Source of the DNA: Sphingomonas endophytica
GTDB taxonomy: Bacteria; Pseudomonadota; Alphaproteobacteria; Sphingomonadales; Sphingomonadaceae
Reading direction: 5' to 3'
NCBI RefSeq assembly: GCF_001476895.1
Contig: NZ_LDTB01000050.1
Location: forward strand, 1-58,696
Length of the DNA: 58,696 bases
Shown here: positions 1 through 7,855 of the stretch, one piece after another
Numbering within the stretch: position 1 is the first letter of the stretch
Layout of the letters: the number at the start of each line of letters is the position of its first letter
Program-made: the position numbers and the translations under genes
The notes under the pieces: model-generated
The model's database searches: none
What the model was told of the DNA's origin: nothing
Seen by the model: the letters and a program-made list of their open reading frames with translations, nothing else

Positions 1-16
1 AGAAACGGGGGTCACG

Positions 17-172
17 TCACCAGCCAAGCTCTTCACGCTCAATCTGCCGCCACGAGTCTGAGTCTAAGTGTGTCTGAATGACACGTGCGGCATGCTCTTT
101 AGAATCACCGGCAACATGGAAGGTGGCGGTGATGTCTCCGTGTCCAGCTAAAAAAATGAATATGCTAGTCAT
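17..172 (-). CDS. Small hypothetical protein, 51 aa
   Basis: A 51-residue reading frame starts at 172 behind a good ribosome binding site (GGGAG five bases before ATG) and ends at TGA 17-19. The protein begins MTSIFIFLAGHGDITATF and ends in a Trp- and Glu-rich tail (WRQIEREELGW). A short hydrophobic beta-strand followed by a helix (SKEHAARVIQTHLD) suggests a compact alpha/beta fold. I do not recognise the family. It lies 57 bases downstream of the RelB/DinJ-like gene on the same strand, where a toxin would be expected, but it does not resemble RelE, YafQ or other known toxins. Base composition is less GC-rich than in the chromosomal genes to the right. Confidence 0.6.
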   Translation of the reverse strand: MTSIFIFLAGHGDITATFHVAGDSKEHAARVIQTHLDSDSWRQIEREELGW

Positions 173-229
173 ATTTCTCCCTCAGTCTTGCGACGACTAC
201 ACGCCCTTTCCCTGCCCTCACGCCGACCA

Positions 230-496
230 TCACGTCGTCGGTGTTTGCAAAACGCGGCGCGACCTCATCCGCCCGGTGTGAATATTCATCATCGTCCGAC
301 AGGACTGATCCATAGCCGAGCACCCCTCGGCGTTGGGTACACTCAGTTCCACTAAGAAAGCCTGATCGGCAACGATACGGTAGAAAAGCAGGCGAACCGC
401 ATCAGGCGCCGCCAACCCAAGTGCGTCGAGTACCGCCATCGCCTGCGCGTTCAAGTGGCCATTAATCCTGGCGTGAATCGATGGCGTTTCCGTCAT
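230..496 (-). CDS. RelB/DinJ-family antitoxin, apparently orphan
   Basis: The 88-residue product resembles RelB/DinJ antitoxins over residues 1-50. It has the ribbon-helix-helix start (IHARINGHLNAQAMAVLDAL), the G-L turn, a helix matching the DinJ pattern (PDAVRLLFYRIVADQ) and the FLVELSVPN segment where DinJ reads like LPF-hydrophobic-PN. These proteins bind a RelE/YafQ-type ribonuclease toxin and repress their own promoter. After about residue 55 the sequence (a Cys, Met and Arg-rich tail) no longer looks like the family, as if the end had been replaced. No toxin gene follows in the 230 bases to the window edge. Either the toxin was lost or the downstream 51-aa protein took its place. The start at 496 has a GGAAG-like binding site. 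Confidence 0.65.
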   Translation of the reverse strand: MTETPSIHARINGHLNAQAMAVLDALGLAAPDAVRLLFYRIVADQAFLVELSVPNAEGCSAMDQSCRTMMNIHTGRMRSRRVLQTPTT

Positions 497-521
497 GACT
501 TCCGCTACATCTCAGATGCGA

Positions 522-549
522 TACATACGTTCCTAAAGTATAGTGTAAA
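522..549 (-). promoter_or_regulatory. Possible sigma-70-like promoter of the antitoxin gene
   Basis: Reading leftwards on the minus strand, TTTACA (549-544) and TATGTA (527-522) are separated by 16 bases and lie about 25-50 bases before the antitoxin start at 496. The region is AT-rich for this DNA. The boxes are read by eye only. The stretch between this site and the terminator at 707 shows no convincing gene. Confidence 0.4.
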
Positions 550-706
550 GCAAGACGCGCGGTGCTGAGCCACGATCTATCCTACCTCCTTCCGGCGTGG
601 CTTTTTGTGCTGCCCTCCATTTTTTGGGTTGGCGTTATATTTATGCCGAAGACCAGTAGCTTCTTCGACTGTCTTGTATCGGTGCGGCCCCGCACTGGGG
701 TGGCTG

Positions 707-746
707 AATCATCGGGCGGACAATAGGATAGGTCCGCCCGATGATT
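707..746 (-). terminator. 15-bp perfect hairpin at end of the exonuclease operon
   Basis: Arms 707-721 (AATCATCGGGCGGAC) and 732-746 are perfect reverse complements around a 10-base loop. The hairpin sits 18 bases after the stop codon of the 765-1304 gene on the minus strand. A long U tract is lacking, but the A/T bases at the stem ends and its position fit an intrinsic terminator, which could work in both directions. Confidence 0.7.
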
Positions 747-764
747 TATTGTGGTCGAGACGTC

Positions 765-1304
765 TCACGCCGCCGCCCGCACCACCTCCGTCGGTATAGC
801 GTCGGCGTAGCTGCCGCCGGCGGGGATGAAGAGGGAGCCGGGCAATTCGATGCCGCGCATCTGATCCGCGGCTTCCCGCCAGCGCCGGTGCGCGCGGTCG
901 ATGCCGCGCTTGATGCGGCAGCGGGACGGCAGCGGCGACGCGGTCAGGATGGAGCGTGGCCCGACCGACCAGCGATGCGTGTCGCTGAGCAGTTCGATGA
1001 TCCCGTCGTCGCTGGCGAGGTAGGGCTGCACATCGGCGTGCCAGTCGACAAGGATGTTGCCGCGGGTGGCGAGCGAGATGCCGACCGGCCCGTCGGCGAT
1101 AGGCAGGTCGAATGCGACGAGGACGAGGTCTCGGTTCGTCTGTTCGACGATGGCGGCGATCTCCAGCGCCTCGGCGAAGTTCTTGCGTCCGCCCGAGGCA
1201 TAGGCGATCGGATTGCCGATGGGCGCATATTGCGGATAGCCCATGGCGAGACGCAGGCCGGCGGTCCAGGCCTGCATCGTGTCCATCGATTCGATGACGC
1301 TCAT
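765..1304 (-). CDS. Hypothetical protein, last gene of exonuclease operon
   Basis: This is a 179-residue protein of unknown family. The start at 1304 has AAGGA eight bases upstream. The first 100 residues look like a folded alpha/beta domain (NRDLVLVAFDLPIADGPVG, then GNILVDWHADVQPYL). A basic stretch around residues 125-145 (SRCRIKRGIDRAHRRWREAA) could bind nucleic acid. It is the fourth gene of a same-strand run with gaps of 42, 50 and 52 bases and is followed by a strong hairpin, so it is probably co-transcribed with the exonuclease at 1357-2220. No catalytic motif was recognised, and the role is unknown. Confidence 0.7.
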   Translation of the reverse strand: MSVIESMDTMQAWTAGLRLAMGYPQYAPIGNPIAYASGGRKNFAEALEIAAIVEQTNRDLVLVAFDLPIADGPVGISLATRGNILVDWHADVQPYLASDDGIIELLSDTHRWSVGPRSILTASPLPSRCRIKRGIDRAHRRWREAADQMRGIELPGSLFIPAGGSYADAIPTEVVRAAA

Positions 1305-1356
1305 ATCGTTGTTCCTTCTTTCTTTTCCGCCCCTTCGCAGAGGCCATCATCACGGC

Positions 1357-2220
1357 TCAGTTGCAGGCCGCGGCTCCCAGGGTTTCCAGTTTGCGGGCTT
1401 CCGCCGCGAAGGACGCGGCGAGCAGGTCGTCGGCGTATCGCTGCCAGTCGGCGGCGTAGGGTCGGTGGGCGCAGTGCTCGGCCACGAAGGAGGTCAGACG
1501 CCGCGTCGCCTCCAGGACGGAGGCGGTGCCGCCGCTCAGATGGCGCCAGCGCATCAGCAGTGCCGCGGTGGTCCACACATCGCCCTCGCAGACTGAGCGG
1601 ACCGCCGACCATTTGCCCTGTTGCATCATCTGCGAGACAAGGTCCGGCCGGCAGGTCAGCTTGGCCGGGACGCCCAGCCGGGCGGCGACCTCGGCGAGGT
1701 GCACGGGGGATGCGCCGCCACACATCTCGCCGCAGAGGTCGAGATGGCCGGACGCACCGCGCTGCCACGGTGACAGCAGCCCGATGAGGCTGGGCGGCAA
1801 CCGCAACCCCGCGTCGATCGCCCCGATCAGGATCTGCGGCAGGTCGGAGTGGAATCCTCCCCACGTCACGATCTGGACGCAGCCGAGCCGCTCCATGTCG
1901 GCGAAAAACGCTTTCAGGACAGCGGCTTCGTCCTGTTCCGGCAGGCCGCGCGTCTCCAGCCTGACCGGGCGCAGGCCGTCTTCCGCCTCGGTCATCACCA
2001 GCCACGACAGGGTGGTGATCCGATGGCACGGCCAGCGCGGCGTCACGCGTGGGTCGGTACGCAGTTCGCGGGGCGACAGATGCGCGGCATCGGCGGGCAG
2101 GAAACGCTCGCTCGCCTGATAGCGGGCGTGCGCTTCGTGGTCATAGGCGAGTTCGGCATCGAGGACGACGACGAAACGCGGCGTGTTGCTCTTCCAGAGC
2201 GCGGTCAGGTCGTGGTGCAT
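1357..2220 (-). CDS. PolB-type 3'-5' exonuclease (DEDD superfamily)
   Basis: The 287-residue product matches the pattern of the predicted 3'-5' exonucleases related to the DNA polymerase B proofreading domain. Motif I is D21-x-E23 in VVVLDAELA. The CHRITTLSWL segment after residue 64 is typical of the family. Motif II carries D126 (TWGGFHSDLPQIL), the GHLDLCGEM segment follows at about 158, and motif III carries D214 (CEGDVWTTAALL). All four expected acidic metal ligands are therefore present and the enzyme should be active on DNA or RNA 3' ends. The start at 2220 was chosen because GGAGAG precedes that ATG; the frame stays open further upstream but reads as low-complexity Arg/Pro noise. It is the third gene of a four-gene operon. 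The substrate is unknown. Confidence 0.8.
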   Translation of the reverse strand: MHHDLTALWKSNTPRFVVVLDAELAYDHEAHARYQASERFLPADAAHLSPRELRTDPRVTPRWPCHRITTLSWLVMTEAEDGLRPVRLETRGLPEQDEAAVLKAFFADMERLGCVQIVTWGGFHSDLPQILIGAIDAGLRLPPSLIGLLSPWQRGASGHLDLCGEMCGGASPVHLAEVAARLGVPAKLTCRPDLVSQMMQQGKWSAVRSVCEGDVWTTAALLMRWRHLSGGTASVLEATRRLTSFVAEHCAHRPYAADWQRYADDLLAASFAAEARKLETLGAAACN

Positions 2221-2270
2221 GGTGGCTCTCCGGCGGGCGCTCGCGCGGCCGCATGTCGGTTGGGGGAAGG

Positions 2271-2924
2271 TCAGCGGGTGGCGGGCTGATCCGCGCGCCA
2301 GCGGTCGAGGGCGCGGAGCGCGGCTTGCGCGGGGTGATCGGCGTCGTCGAAATCGCCGAATAGTCTTGCCCAGCACTGCCATCCGGCGATGGCCTCGCCG
2401 ATCAACTCGACCGCGGTGGTCGCCGGGTCCGGCAGCAGCGCGGTCGGCGTGGCCGATTTGCATTCGTCGACGGGAGTGCCGGGGCGGCAGATGCACGGCA
2501 TCAGATGCGCGCGTGCCTGATGCATATGCCACGTGTTCCCGCGCGGCATGTCGCGCCATCGCCCGGCCGTGTCGCCAGCGGTGGCGATGATGCGCGGATG
2601 GCGCGCCAGATCGGCGAGCGTCAGGAGTCGGTGGGGGACGCGGCCCCAATTGTCCCAGCTTATTGCAGCGCCGGTCGCGGGGATGCGCTGCTCCAGCCAG
2701 TCGAGCAGATCGACGACCGTGTCGCCTTCGCCCAGGCAGCGAGCGTCGGTGGAGAAGCGGAAGCCACTGCCGTCCGGCGTGACGGTAAGGACGCCGATGC
2801 CGCAGAGGATGCGGGCGTCCGGTCGGTGGCGGGCGGCGGGACAGGCGCCGATGGTGCGGACGGCGAGCGCGATCGACGCGGGCGCGAAGTCGCGCGCCTC
2901 GATCGACAGGTCGATGAGAGACAT
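2271..2924 (-). CDS. Hypothetical protein, possible divergent relative of the adjacent gene
   Basis: This 217-residue protein belongs to no family I recognise. The start at 2924 is favoured over 2951 because AAGGA lies seven bases upstream. By eye it shares a layout with its upstream neighbour (2967-3620, also 217 aa): a beta-rich first third, then a D-hydrophobic-WLE helix (VVDLLDWLEQRIPATGAAI here, GLLSWLEGPLTREGATIAG there), then an alpha-helical second half. The same helix-strand order surrounds motif II of the exonuclease at 1357-2220, and here the aligned position reads SWDNWGRVPHRLL. The D-x-E of motif I is not apparent. A catalytically dead relative of the exonuclease is conceivable but unproven. 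Confidence 0.65.
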   Translation of the reverse strand: MSLIDLSIEARDFAPASIALAVRTIGACPAARHRPDARILCGIGVLTVTPDGSGFRFSTDARCLGEGDTVVDLLDWLEQRIPATGAAISWDNWGRVPHRLLTLADLARHPRIIATAGDTAGRWRDMPRGNTWHMHQARAHLMPCICRPGTPVDECKSATPTALLPDPATTAVELIGEAIAGWQCWARLFGDFDDADHPAQAALRALDRWRADQPATR

Positions 2925-2966
2925 GGACAATTCCTTGAGCATTGGCCGCATGGCGGCAGTGTGGGA

Positions 2967-3620
2967 TCAGTCGGCGGCGGACAGCAGGTCAGCGACATGC
3001 GCCTGCGCGGCGGGGTGATCGGTCTCGCCGAGCCAGGCGGCGAGATGGTTGCTGAGGACGGCGGCGATGCTGCGGCCGACCGGGTTCAGCGCGGCGAGGC
3101 GCCGTATGACGAGGCGGAAGACCGCGATCGCATCGACTTGCACGTCCCGCGCGATCGCACTGACGTCGGACCGCAGCCAGGCCGCGAAGCGGTGTCCCGG
3201 ATCGACGGGCGCGCAGAGGATGCCTATGTTCGCGCACGCCTGCGCGAAGGTCAGCGGTTCGCCGTCACGGCTGGCGGTCAGGTTGAGGGCATATAGCTGA
3301 CCGCATCCCGCGATCGCCCGGATGCAGGGTGACCATTCCGCACCGGGCAGCTGGTCCAGAAGCGCAGCGTCGTCGTCGAGGCGATATCCGGCGATCGTCG
3401 CTCCTTCACGGGTGAGTGGTCCTTCAAGCCATGACAGCAACCCATCGGCGGGAGCGGACGGCTGAAGGACGCAGCTGTCGAGCGTGAAGAAAACTCGCGG
3501 CCCGCGCAGTTCAGCGGTCAGGGTGGCGGCACCGATAGGGATTAGGCGGTCGACGCCGACGTGATGGCCGACGTCGAGCCGCGCGACGCTCAGCGCGGAG
3601 ATGACAGGTGTGGGAGGCAT
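2967..3620 (-). CDS. Hypothetical protein, first gene of exonuclease operon
   Basis: This is a 217-residue protein of unknown family whose start at 3620 has GGAG ten bases upstream. The visible segments are a beta-strand with TLDSC near residue 46, the LLSWLEGPLTREGATIAGY helix-strand at 61-79, then LDDDAALLDQL, and a helical C-terminal half. These parallel segments of the next gene (2271-2924), and the two may be tandem duplicates. A run of acidic residues (LDDDA, 81-85) falls where the exonuclease has motif II, but no full DEDD set can be assigned. It heads the minus-strand operon, so its promoter should lie in 3621-3887. Confidence 0.65.
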   Translation of the reverse strand: MPPTPVISALSVARLDVGHHVGVDRLIPIGAATLTAELRGPRVFFTLDSCVLQPSAPADGLLSWLEGPLTREGATIAGYRLDDDAALLDQLPGAEWSPCIRAIAGCGQLYALNLTASRDGEPLTFAQACANIGILCAPVDPGHRFAAWLRSDVSAIARDVQVDAIAVFRLVIRRLAALNPVGRSIAAVLSNHLAAWLGETDHPAAQAHVADLLSAAD

Positions 3621-3887
3621 GAACAGCGTGCTCCAGGCACGCGCCCTCGGCCCAGGCCGCGCGAAGCTGCTGGGGGTGAGGACGCGCGGATGGTGGAAAT
3701 GACCGGCAGGACCGGTCGACGACGAAAATTCCGACCGAGGGCCGAGCCGGCGGATGCCGACTCTGTTTTTCCCTTCTTTCAGAACCTTCGCATGTCCCGT
3801 CCGTTAGGATCAGCGCCACCGGCGCCCTTTTCCATGCCAGCGGCATGGCTGTGTCCTTCGGACTGTCGCAATCTGTTAAGGATTGGG
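3621..3887. other. Intergenic region between divergent transcription units
   Basis: No credible gene is present. The stretch should hold the promoter of the minus-strand exonuclease operon and of the rightward structured RNA. A short T-rich tract (about 3765-3780) and a CATGCC-AGC-GGCATG hairpin near 3834-3848 are the only small-scale features noted. Confidence 0.5.
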
Positions 3888-4130
3888 TTATAGCCTGAGG
3901 TGGCCTGTGGGAGTCTGTCCTGTGGGCCGGGGCGTGGAAACCCCGTTACTAGAGCCGGCCGAAAGGCCAAGGTTTACAGGACCTAGTTCTGTGACCGGGT
4001 GGCGGACGCGTATGTCCAGAGCCGCCCGGCTTAAAGGCGTTCGCGCCTGTCTAGTAACAGGTTTCCAACATTCCGGTCTCCAGAAGGCCGGCACCCCGGG
4101 TTCAACGGGGTGCCGCCGGCTGGCCGGCGT
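3888..4130 (+). ncRNA. Large structured RNA, HEARO/omegaRNA-like, no IscB nearby
   Basis: A long-range stem pairs 3935-3953 with 4050-4067 (TGGAAACC and GTTACTAGA are both mirrored). It encloses four hairpins: GGCC-GAAA-GGCC (3957-3968), 3976-3992, a 9-bp stem 3995-4003/4021-4029 with inner GGAC/GTCC, and AGGCG-TTCG-CGCCT (4035-4048). Outside it lie CCGG 4073-4076/4088-4091 and a 9-bp GGCACCCCG/CGGGGTGCC hairpin with loop GGTTCAA (4090-4114). The GAAA tetraloop and the G-U pairs favour transcription on the plus strand. The multi-stem plan, the size and words such as ACTAGAGCC and GGTTCAA fit my recollection of HEARO RNAs, the guide-bearing omegaRNAs of IscB nucleases. The structure is seen directly; the family name is a by-eye judgement. 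No IscB or HNH gene lies in the window, and the RNA ends about 20 bases before the protease start, so it could also act as a 5' leader. Ends are approximate. Confidence 0.65.
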
Positions 4131-4147
4131 GCATCCCTTGTCGGGGG

Positions 4148-6562
4148 ATGACGATGGTTGGAATACGGGGGATCAGAGCGGCGTCGGCAAGCATGTTGGC
4201 GTTGACGATCGCCGCCTGCGGCGGCGGCGGCGGGATCAGCAGTGCGGGCAGCATGGCGACACCACCGCCGACCAGTGGCGCGACACCGACGCCCAGCCCG
4301 TCACCGACGCCGTCGCCAAGTCCGACACCATCGCCAACGCCAACGCCAACGCCGACGCCGACGCCGAGCCCAACGCCCACGCCGTCACCTACACCCACGC
4401 CGACACCGTCGCCAACGCCCAGCCCGACGCCCACACCAACACCAACACCAACACCAACACCAACCCCGACGCCACCGGTCTATTCGGCCCCGGTGCCGCC
4501 GCCTGCGGGCTATGTCATCACGCCATCGGACCGCCAGCCGATCCGCTCGGTCAACGACACGCCCGAGTTCCGCCGCAACTACGGCGCCAACGAGTTCATG
4601 AATGCGCTCTACGCGCTCGACAGCGGACACATGGGTCAGGGCGTCACCGTCGCCGTGGTTGACGACGGCGTCATGAACGTGAACGGCGAGCTCGACGGCC
4701 GCATCGACCAAACGCTGTCCAGGGACTTCGGCTATGTCGTCGCTGCCGACGGCACCCGCACGAAACGCAGCGAATTGGGCAGCGGCGCATCCGACCACGG
4801 CACGGCGGTCGCCAACATCATTGCCGCCAGGGCCAATGGTGCCGGCACCATCGGCTATGCCCCATCGGCGATGATCGTCGCGCTGCGGGTCGCCGACTGG
4901 GACGAGAAGACGCAAGGCGAGATCCTGTCGCACACCGACGAGGCGATCCGCTATGCGGCGGACAAGGGCATCAAGATCGTCAGTTCGTCGCTGGTCGGTG
5001 GCAGCGCGGGCTGGACCTCGGCGACCGTGCGGCTGGCGGCGACCGGCGGCCTGCTCGTCAACTCGACCGGCAATTTCGGTGGGGCCGATCCGTATAACGC
5101 GCAGTGGATCACCGCCGACAATCGCAAGGCGGTGCTGTTCGTCGGCGCGCTCAGCCCGGCGTTGAACAAGTACGAGATCGAGGCCTATTCGAACAAGGCC
5201 GGCACGATGAAGGGCCGCACCGTCGTCGCGGTCGGCTCCAATGTCACGACGCTGGTCGATGGCACGGTCGGTGTCTTCTCCGGCACCAGTTCGGCGGCAC
5301 CGGTGGTGGCGGCGCTCGCCGCCGACATCCTGTCGAAGTGGCCGCAGCTGTCCGGCCAGCAAGCCGGTGACGTGATCCTCCAGACTGCCAAGGACATCGG
5401 TGCGCCGGGGCCGGACGAGGTGTTCGGCATGGGGCTGGTCGACTTTAAGGCGGCGCTGGCGCCGGTCGACCCGAAATTGTCGAACGGCAGCACGCAGACC
5501 AGCATCGCCACGTCAGTGATGGTGGTGCCGGAAGCGGTCGGCACCGCTGCGATCCAAACCTCCCTGTCGCACGTGACGGTGCTCGACGCCTTTGGCCGCG
5601 ACTTCACCGGTTCGATCGCGGCGCTCGTCGTCCAGCCGCAGGTGATGGCCGACCGCCGGATCGAGCGGCGGGTCCAGCAGATGGGGCGGCAGGCCAGCCT
5701 CTCGCTCGGCGGCTTCAGCGGCACCATGGGCTATACCAGCACCCGCTTCGGCCCCGGGCAGGATCAGGTCCGGTCTGCAGCGACGGCGGGGACGTTCGCC
5801 TATACCGACGGGACGACCGGGGTGCATGCGGCGTGGAATGCCGGCGACATGCTCCAGGCCGATGTGATGGGCCTCGCGCCCTTCGCCGATGGCGTGCTCG
5901 CCTATGCGCCCCAGGCCGGGACCAGCCTCGGCGTCGACCGGGCGGTCGGTGGCGGGTGGCTCGGGCTGACCATGGCGGCGGGGCGCACCACCGGCAGCGC
6001 CGCGCAGGCGATGACGCTGGGCTGGAGTCGCGGCGACCTTGATCTGCGCGCCTCGTTCATCGACGAGGACGGCACGCTGATGGGGATGCCGACCGGCAGC
6101 GGCGCACTGCGGCTCGGGCGCGGTGCCCGCACGGTGATGGTCGAGGTGCACCACCGTGTCGGCGTAACCGATGGCTGGTCGCTGGAAGGCTATGGCTCGC
6201 TGGGCGTCACCCGGCTGAAGATCGACGCCGCCTCGCTCGTCACCGGCGCCACCCCGATCCTCGGCAGTCGGATCGGCGTGCAGGCGACGGGCTCCGTGCC
6301 GGGCGGCCTGCTGACGCTGGGGATCGCGCAGCCGCTCGCCATCGAGGCGGGCGCGGCGGAGCTGACGCTCGGGACGGGCTACGACCTTGCCAGCCGCTCG
6401 GTCCTCTACGGCGTCACCCGCGCCAGCCTCGCCGGGCAACGCCGCGTCCAACTGACCGCCGGCTACGTCACCCGCACCGCCATGCCGCTGCGCCTCGGCG
6501 TCATGCACGACGTCACCGATGGCTCCGTCGCCGCCCTCGTCGGCTGGCACACCGGCTTCTGA
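4148..6562 (+). CDS. Subtilisin-like (S8) autotransporter serine protease with Pro/Thr linker
   Basis: The 804-residue exported protein has a lipoprotein-type signal (hydrophobic stretch ending LTIAAC, Cys24), a Gly/Ser patch, a Pro-Thr/Ser repeat linker (about 38-110), an S8 peptidase domain (about 145-450) and a C-terminal region (about 500-804) ending in Phe that resembles an autotransporter beta-barrel. The catalytic triad is visible as D172 (VVDDG), H217 (SDHGTAVA) and S381 (SGTSSAAP), with the oxyanion Asn at about 309 (STGNFG). It probably displays or releases a protease at the cell surface. A lipobox on an autotransporter is unusual. ATG 4154 has better spacing from the GGGGG stretch and is an alternative start. 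The gene directly follows the structured RNA. Confidence 0.85.
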   Translation: MTMVGIRGIRAASASMLALTIAACGGGGGISSAGSMATPPPTSGATPTPSPSPTPSPSPTPSPTPTPTPTPTPSPTPTPSPTPTPTPSPTPSPTPTPTPTPTPTPTPTPPVYSAPVPPPAGYVITPSDRQPIRSVNDTPEFRRNYGANEFMNALYALDSGHMGQGVTVAVVDDGVMNVNGELDGRIDQTLSRDFGYVVAADGTRTKRSELGSGASDHGTAVANIIAARANGAGTIGYAPSAMIVALRVADWDEKTQGEILSHTDEAIRYAADKGIKIVSSSLVGGSAGWTSATVRLAATGGLLVNSTGNFGGADPYNAQWITADNRKAVLFVGALSPALNKYEIEAYSNKAGTMKGRTVVAVGSNVTTLVDGTVGVFSGTSSAAPVVAALAADILSKWPQLSGQQAGDVILQTAKDIGAPGPDEVFGMGLVDFKAALAPVDPKLSNGSTQTSIATSVMVVPEAVGTAAIQTSLSHVTVLDAFGRDFTGSIAALVVQPQVMADRRIERRVQQMGRQASLSLGGFSGTMGYTSTRFGPGQDQVRSAATAGTFAYTDGTTGVHAAWNAGDMLQADVMGLAPFADGVLAYAPQAGTSLGVDRAVGGGWLGLTMAAGRTTGSAAQAMTLGWSRGDLDLRASFIDEDGTLMGMPTGSGALRLGRGARTVMVEVHHRVGVTDGWSLEGYGSLGVTRLKIDAASLVTGATPILGSRIGVQATGSVPGGLLTLGIAQPLAIEAGAAELTLGTGYDLASRSVLYGVTRASLAGQRRVQLTAGYVTRTAMPLRLGVMHDVTDGSVAALVGWHTGF
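4259..4477 (+). repeat. Imperfect hexanucleotide repeats coding a Pro-Thr/Ser linker
   Basis: About 36 degenerate CCNANN-type hexamers encode alternating Pro-Thr and Pro-Ser. The 3' part contains several nearly identical ACACCA units. The track joins the lipid anchor to the protease domain. Such DNA is prone to slippage, but six-base units keep the frame, so only linker length would change. Confidence 0.8.
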
Positions 6563-6590
6563 TCGACCGATATCACAAGGAGAGACACTC

Positions 6591-7331
6591 ATGCGTTTGA
6601 CCATCGCGCTCGTCATCGGGCTGGCCGCCGTGCCTGCCGCTGCCCAGCGGGCGCCTTTAACCAAACTGCTCGATAAGGTGCCCAGTCTGCTCGGCAGCGG
6701 GCCTAAGCAGCCATCGATCACCATGCCCGCAACGCCGGTGATCGTCGGGCTGACCACGGCTGCGGACCACACTTTAGCGACTGACGCCGCGACCTATGAC
6801 CTTGGCGGCTTCCGCCTCGGCATGAGCGAGGCGGAAGCCGAGGCGGTCGCCAAGGGGCGTGGGCTGACCACCAAGGCCGTCACGCGCTATGTCGATTTCG
6901 AGACGCAGGTGCGCAGCGCGATCAACATGCGCGGCGGTGCCGCCGGTGTGCCGACCAAACGCGGCGTGCTCGGTGAGGCCACGCTCGTCGATGATGCCGG
7001 TGGTCGTTACATGTTGAAAACGTTGGTGTGGCCGGACGGGGCGCATCTGTCATCGATCGTGTACCTCGCGCCGCAGGGTACGGCGGCAGCGGACTGGCGC
7101 CGGATGCTGGTCGAGAAGTGGGGTAAGCCTCGCGAGGAGCAGACGGGTGACACGTTCACGGCACGCTGGGGCGGCGTCGGGAGTGGCTTCCACGCCAGCG
7201 CGAGCCTCGGCCCACGTGGCGGGACCGTCGAGATCGCGCAGCCGGACGGAACGCGCCAGCAGCCGGGCAAGCTGGTCGAACAGGCCGCTGACGGCTTCAT
7301 CGCCGCTCGTGCCAGGAAGCCGACGCTGTGA
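6591..7331 (+). CDS. Hypothetical exported protein, 246 aa
   Basis: The start at 6591 has AAGGAG eight bases upstream and opens a clear signal peptide (MRLTIALVIGLAAVPAAAQ). The mature part has an extended N-terminus, then a helix GMSEAEAEAVAKGRGL that resembles the short segments found in periplasmic proteins compared with PASTA- or SLH-like repeats, and a beta-rich C-terminal half (TLVWPDGAHLSSIVYL, DTFTARWGGVGSGF). No enzyme motif was seen. It begins 28 bases after the protease gene and is followed closely by another exported protein, so the three may be one unit. The function is unknown; a partner of the surface protease is only a guess from position. Confidence 0.75.
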   Translation: MRLTIALVIGLAAVPAAAQRAPLTKLLDKVPSLLGSGPKQPSITMPATPVIVGLTTAADHTLATDAATYDLGGFRLGMSEAEAEAVAKGRGLTTKAVTRYVDFETQVRSAINMRGGAAGVPTKRGVLGEATLVDDAGGRYMLKTLVWPDGAHLSSIVYLAPQGTAAADWRRMLVEKWGKPREEQTGDTFTARWGGVGSGFHASASLGPRGGTVEIAQPDGTRQQPGKLVEQAADGFIAARARKPTL

Positions 7332-7360
7332 TGGGCGCGATCGCGAAGGGAACACGCACG

Positions 7361-7726
7361 ATGCACATCCGTCCGCTTGTCGCAGCCGCCGCACTTCTGG
7401 CGCTGACCGCCTGCGGCCAGGGTCCGGGTGATGCCGTTCGTGCCGCGACGGAGGCGGCCGGTCGCGGTCAGGCCGCCGAAGCACTCGAGCGCATCGACCC
7501 GGAGATCAAGGCCACCGCCGGGATTTTCATCACACCCATGCTCCAGGACAAGGCCAGGAAGGCCAAGGCGAAGGGCGGGGTGACGTCGGTCACGGTCGAG
7601 AAGATCGACCAGACCGACGCCGATCACGCGGTGGTGACCACCGTTACCCGCTTCGGCGATGGATCGACACAGACCGACACCGACAAGGTCCGCCGCGTCG
7701 ATGGCAAGTGGTACATCACCATGTGA
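7361..7726 (+). CDS. Small lipoprotein, DUF4878-like
   Basis: The 121-residue protein has a lipoprotein signal ending LLALTAC (Cys at about 18). The mature domain starts with a helix (GDAVRAATEAAGRGQAAEAL) and ends in beta-strands (ADHAVVTTVTRFGDGS, then VRRVDGKWYITM). That helix-then-strand order with a final V-DGKW strand is typical of the NTF2-like DUF4878 group. ATG 7361 was preferred over 7328 because the longer version would place charged residues before the signal and GAAGGG precedes 7361. It follows 6591-7331 by 29 bases. The role is unknown, probably periplasmic and membrane-anchored. Confidence 0.7.
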   Translation: MHIRPLVAAAALLALTACGQGPGDAVRAATEAAGRGQAAEALERIDPEIKATAGIFITPMLQDKARKAKAKGGVTSVTVEKIDQTDADHAVVTTVTRFGDGSTQTDTDKVRRVDGKWYITM

Positions 7727-7763
7727 TTATGGCTGACCACGGTTCGATCGACTGCCCATAGCC

Positions 7764-7798
7764 GGTGGATGAACGGAGCGTTTCGCCCTTCATCCACC
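7764..7798. terminator. Bidirectional hairpin between convergent genes
   Basis: GGTGGATGAA (7764-7773) and its perfect complement (7789-7798) flank a 15-base loop. They lie between the plus-strand lipoprotein gene (stop 7726) and the minus-strand gene ending at 7856, a position suited to terminate both. Confidence 0.65.
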
Positions 7799-7855
7799 GC
7801 AGCGGACATTCCTTGTCACATCGCAAGGTTCTTCGCCGTGGGTTGGTCGCGTTAG

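Noticed and set aside
3888..4130. Group I intron, RNase P, tmRNA or cobalamin riboswitch
   Set aside because: None of the conserved cores of these RNAs that I know could be located; the branched plan with GAAA and TTCG loops fits HEARO better.
4102..4434. Gly/Val repeat protein on the minus strand
   Set aside because: It is the antisense translation of the Pro-Thr hexamer track in the protease gene.
4259..4477. Possible CRISPR-like repeat
   Set aside because: The repeats are contiguous degenerate hexamers with no spacers and read in frame as a Pro-Thr linker.
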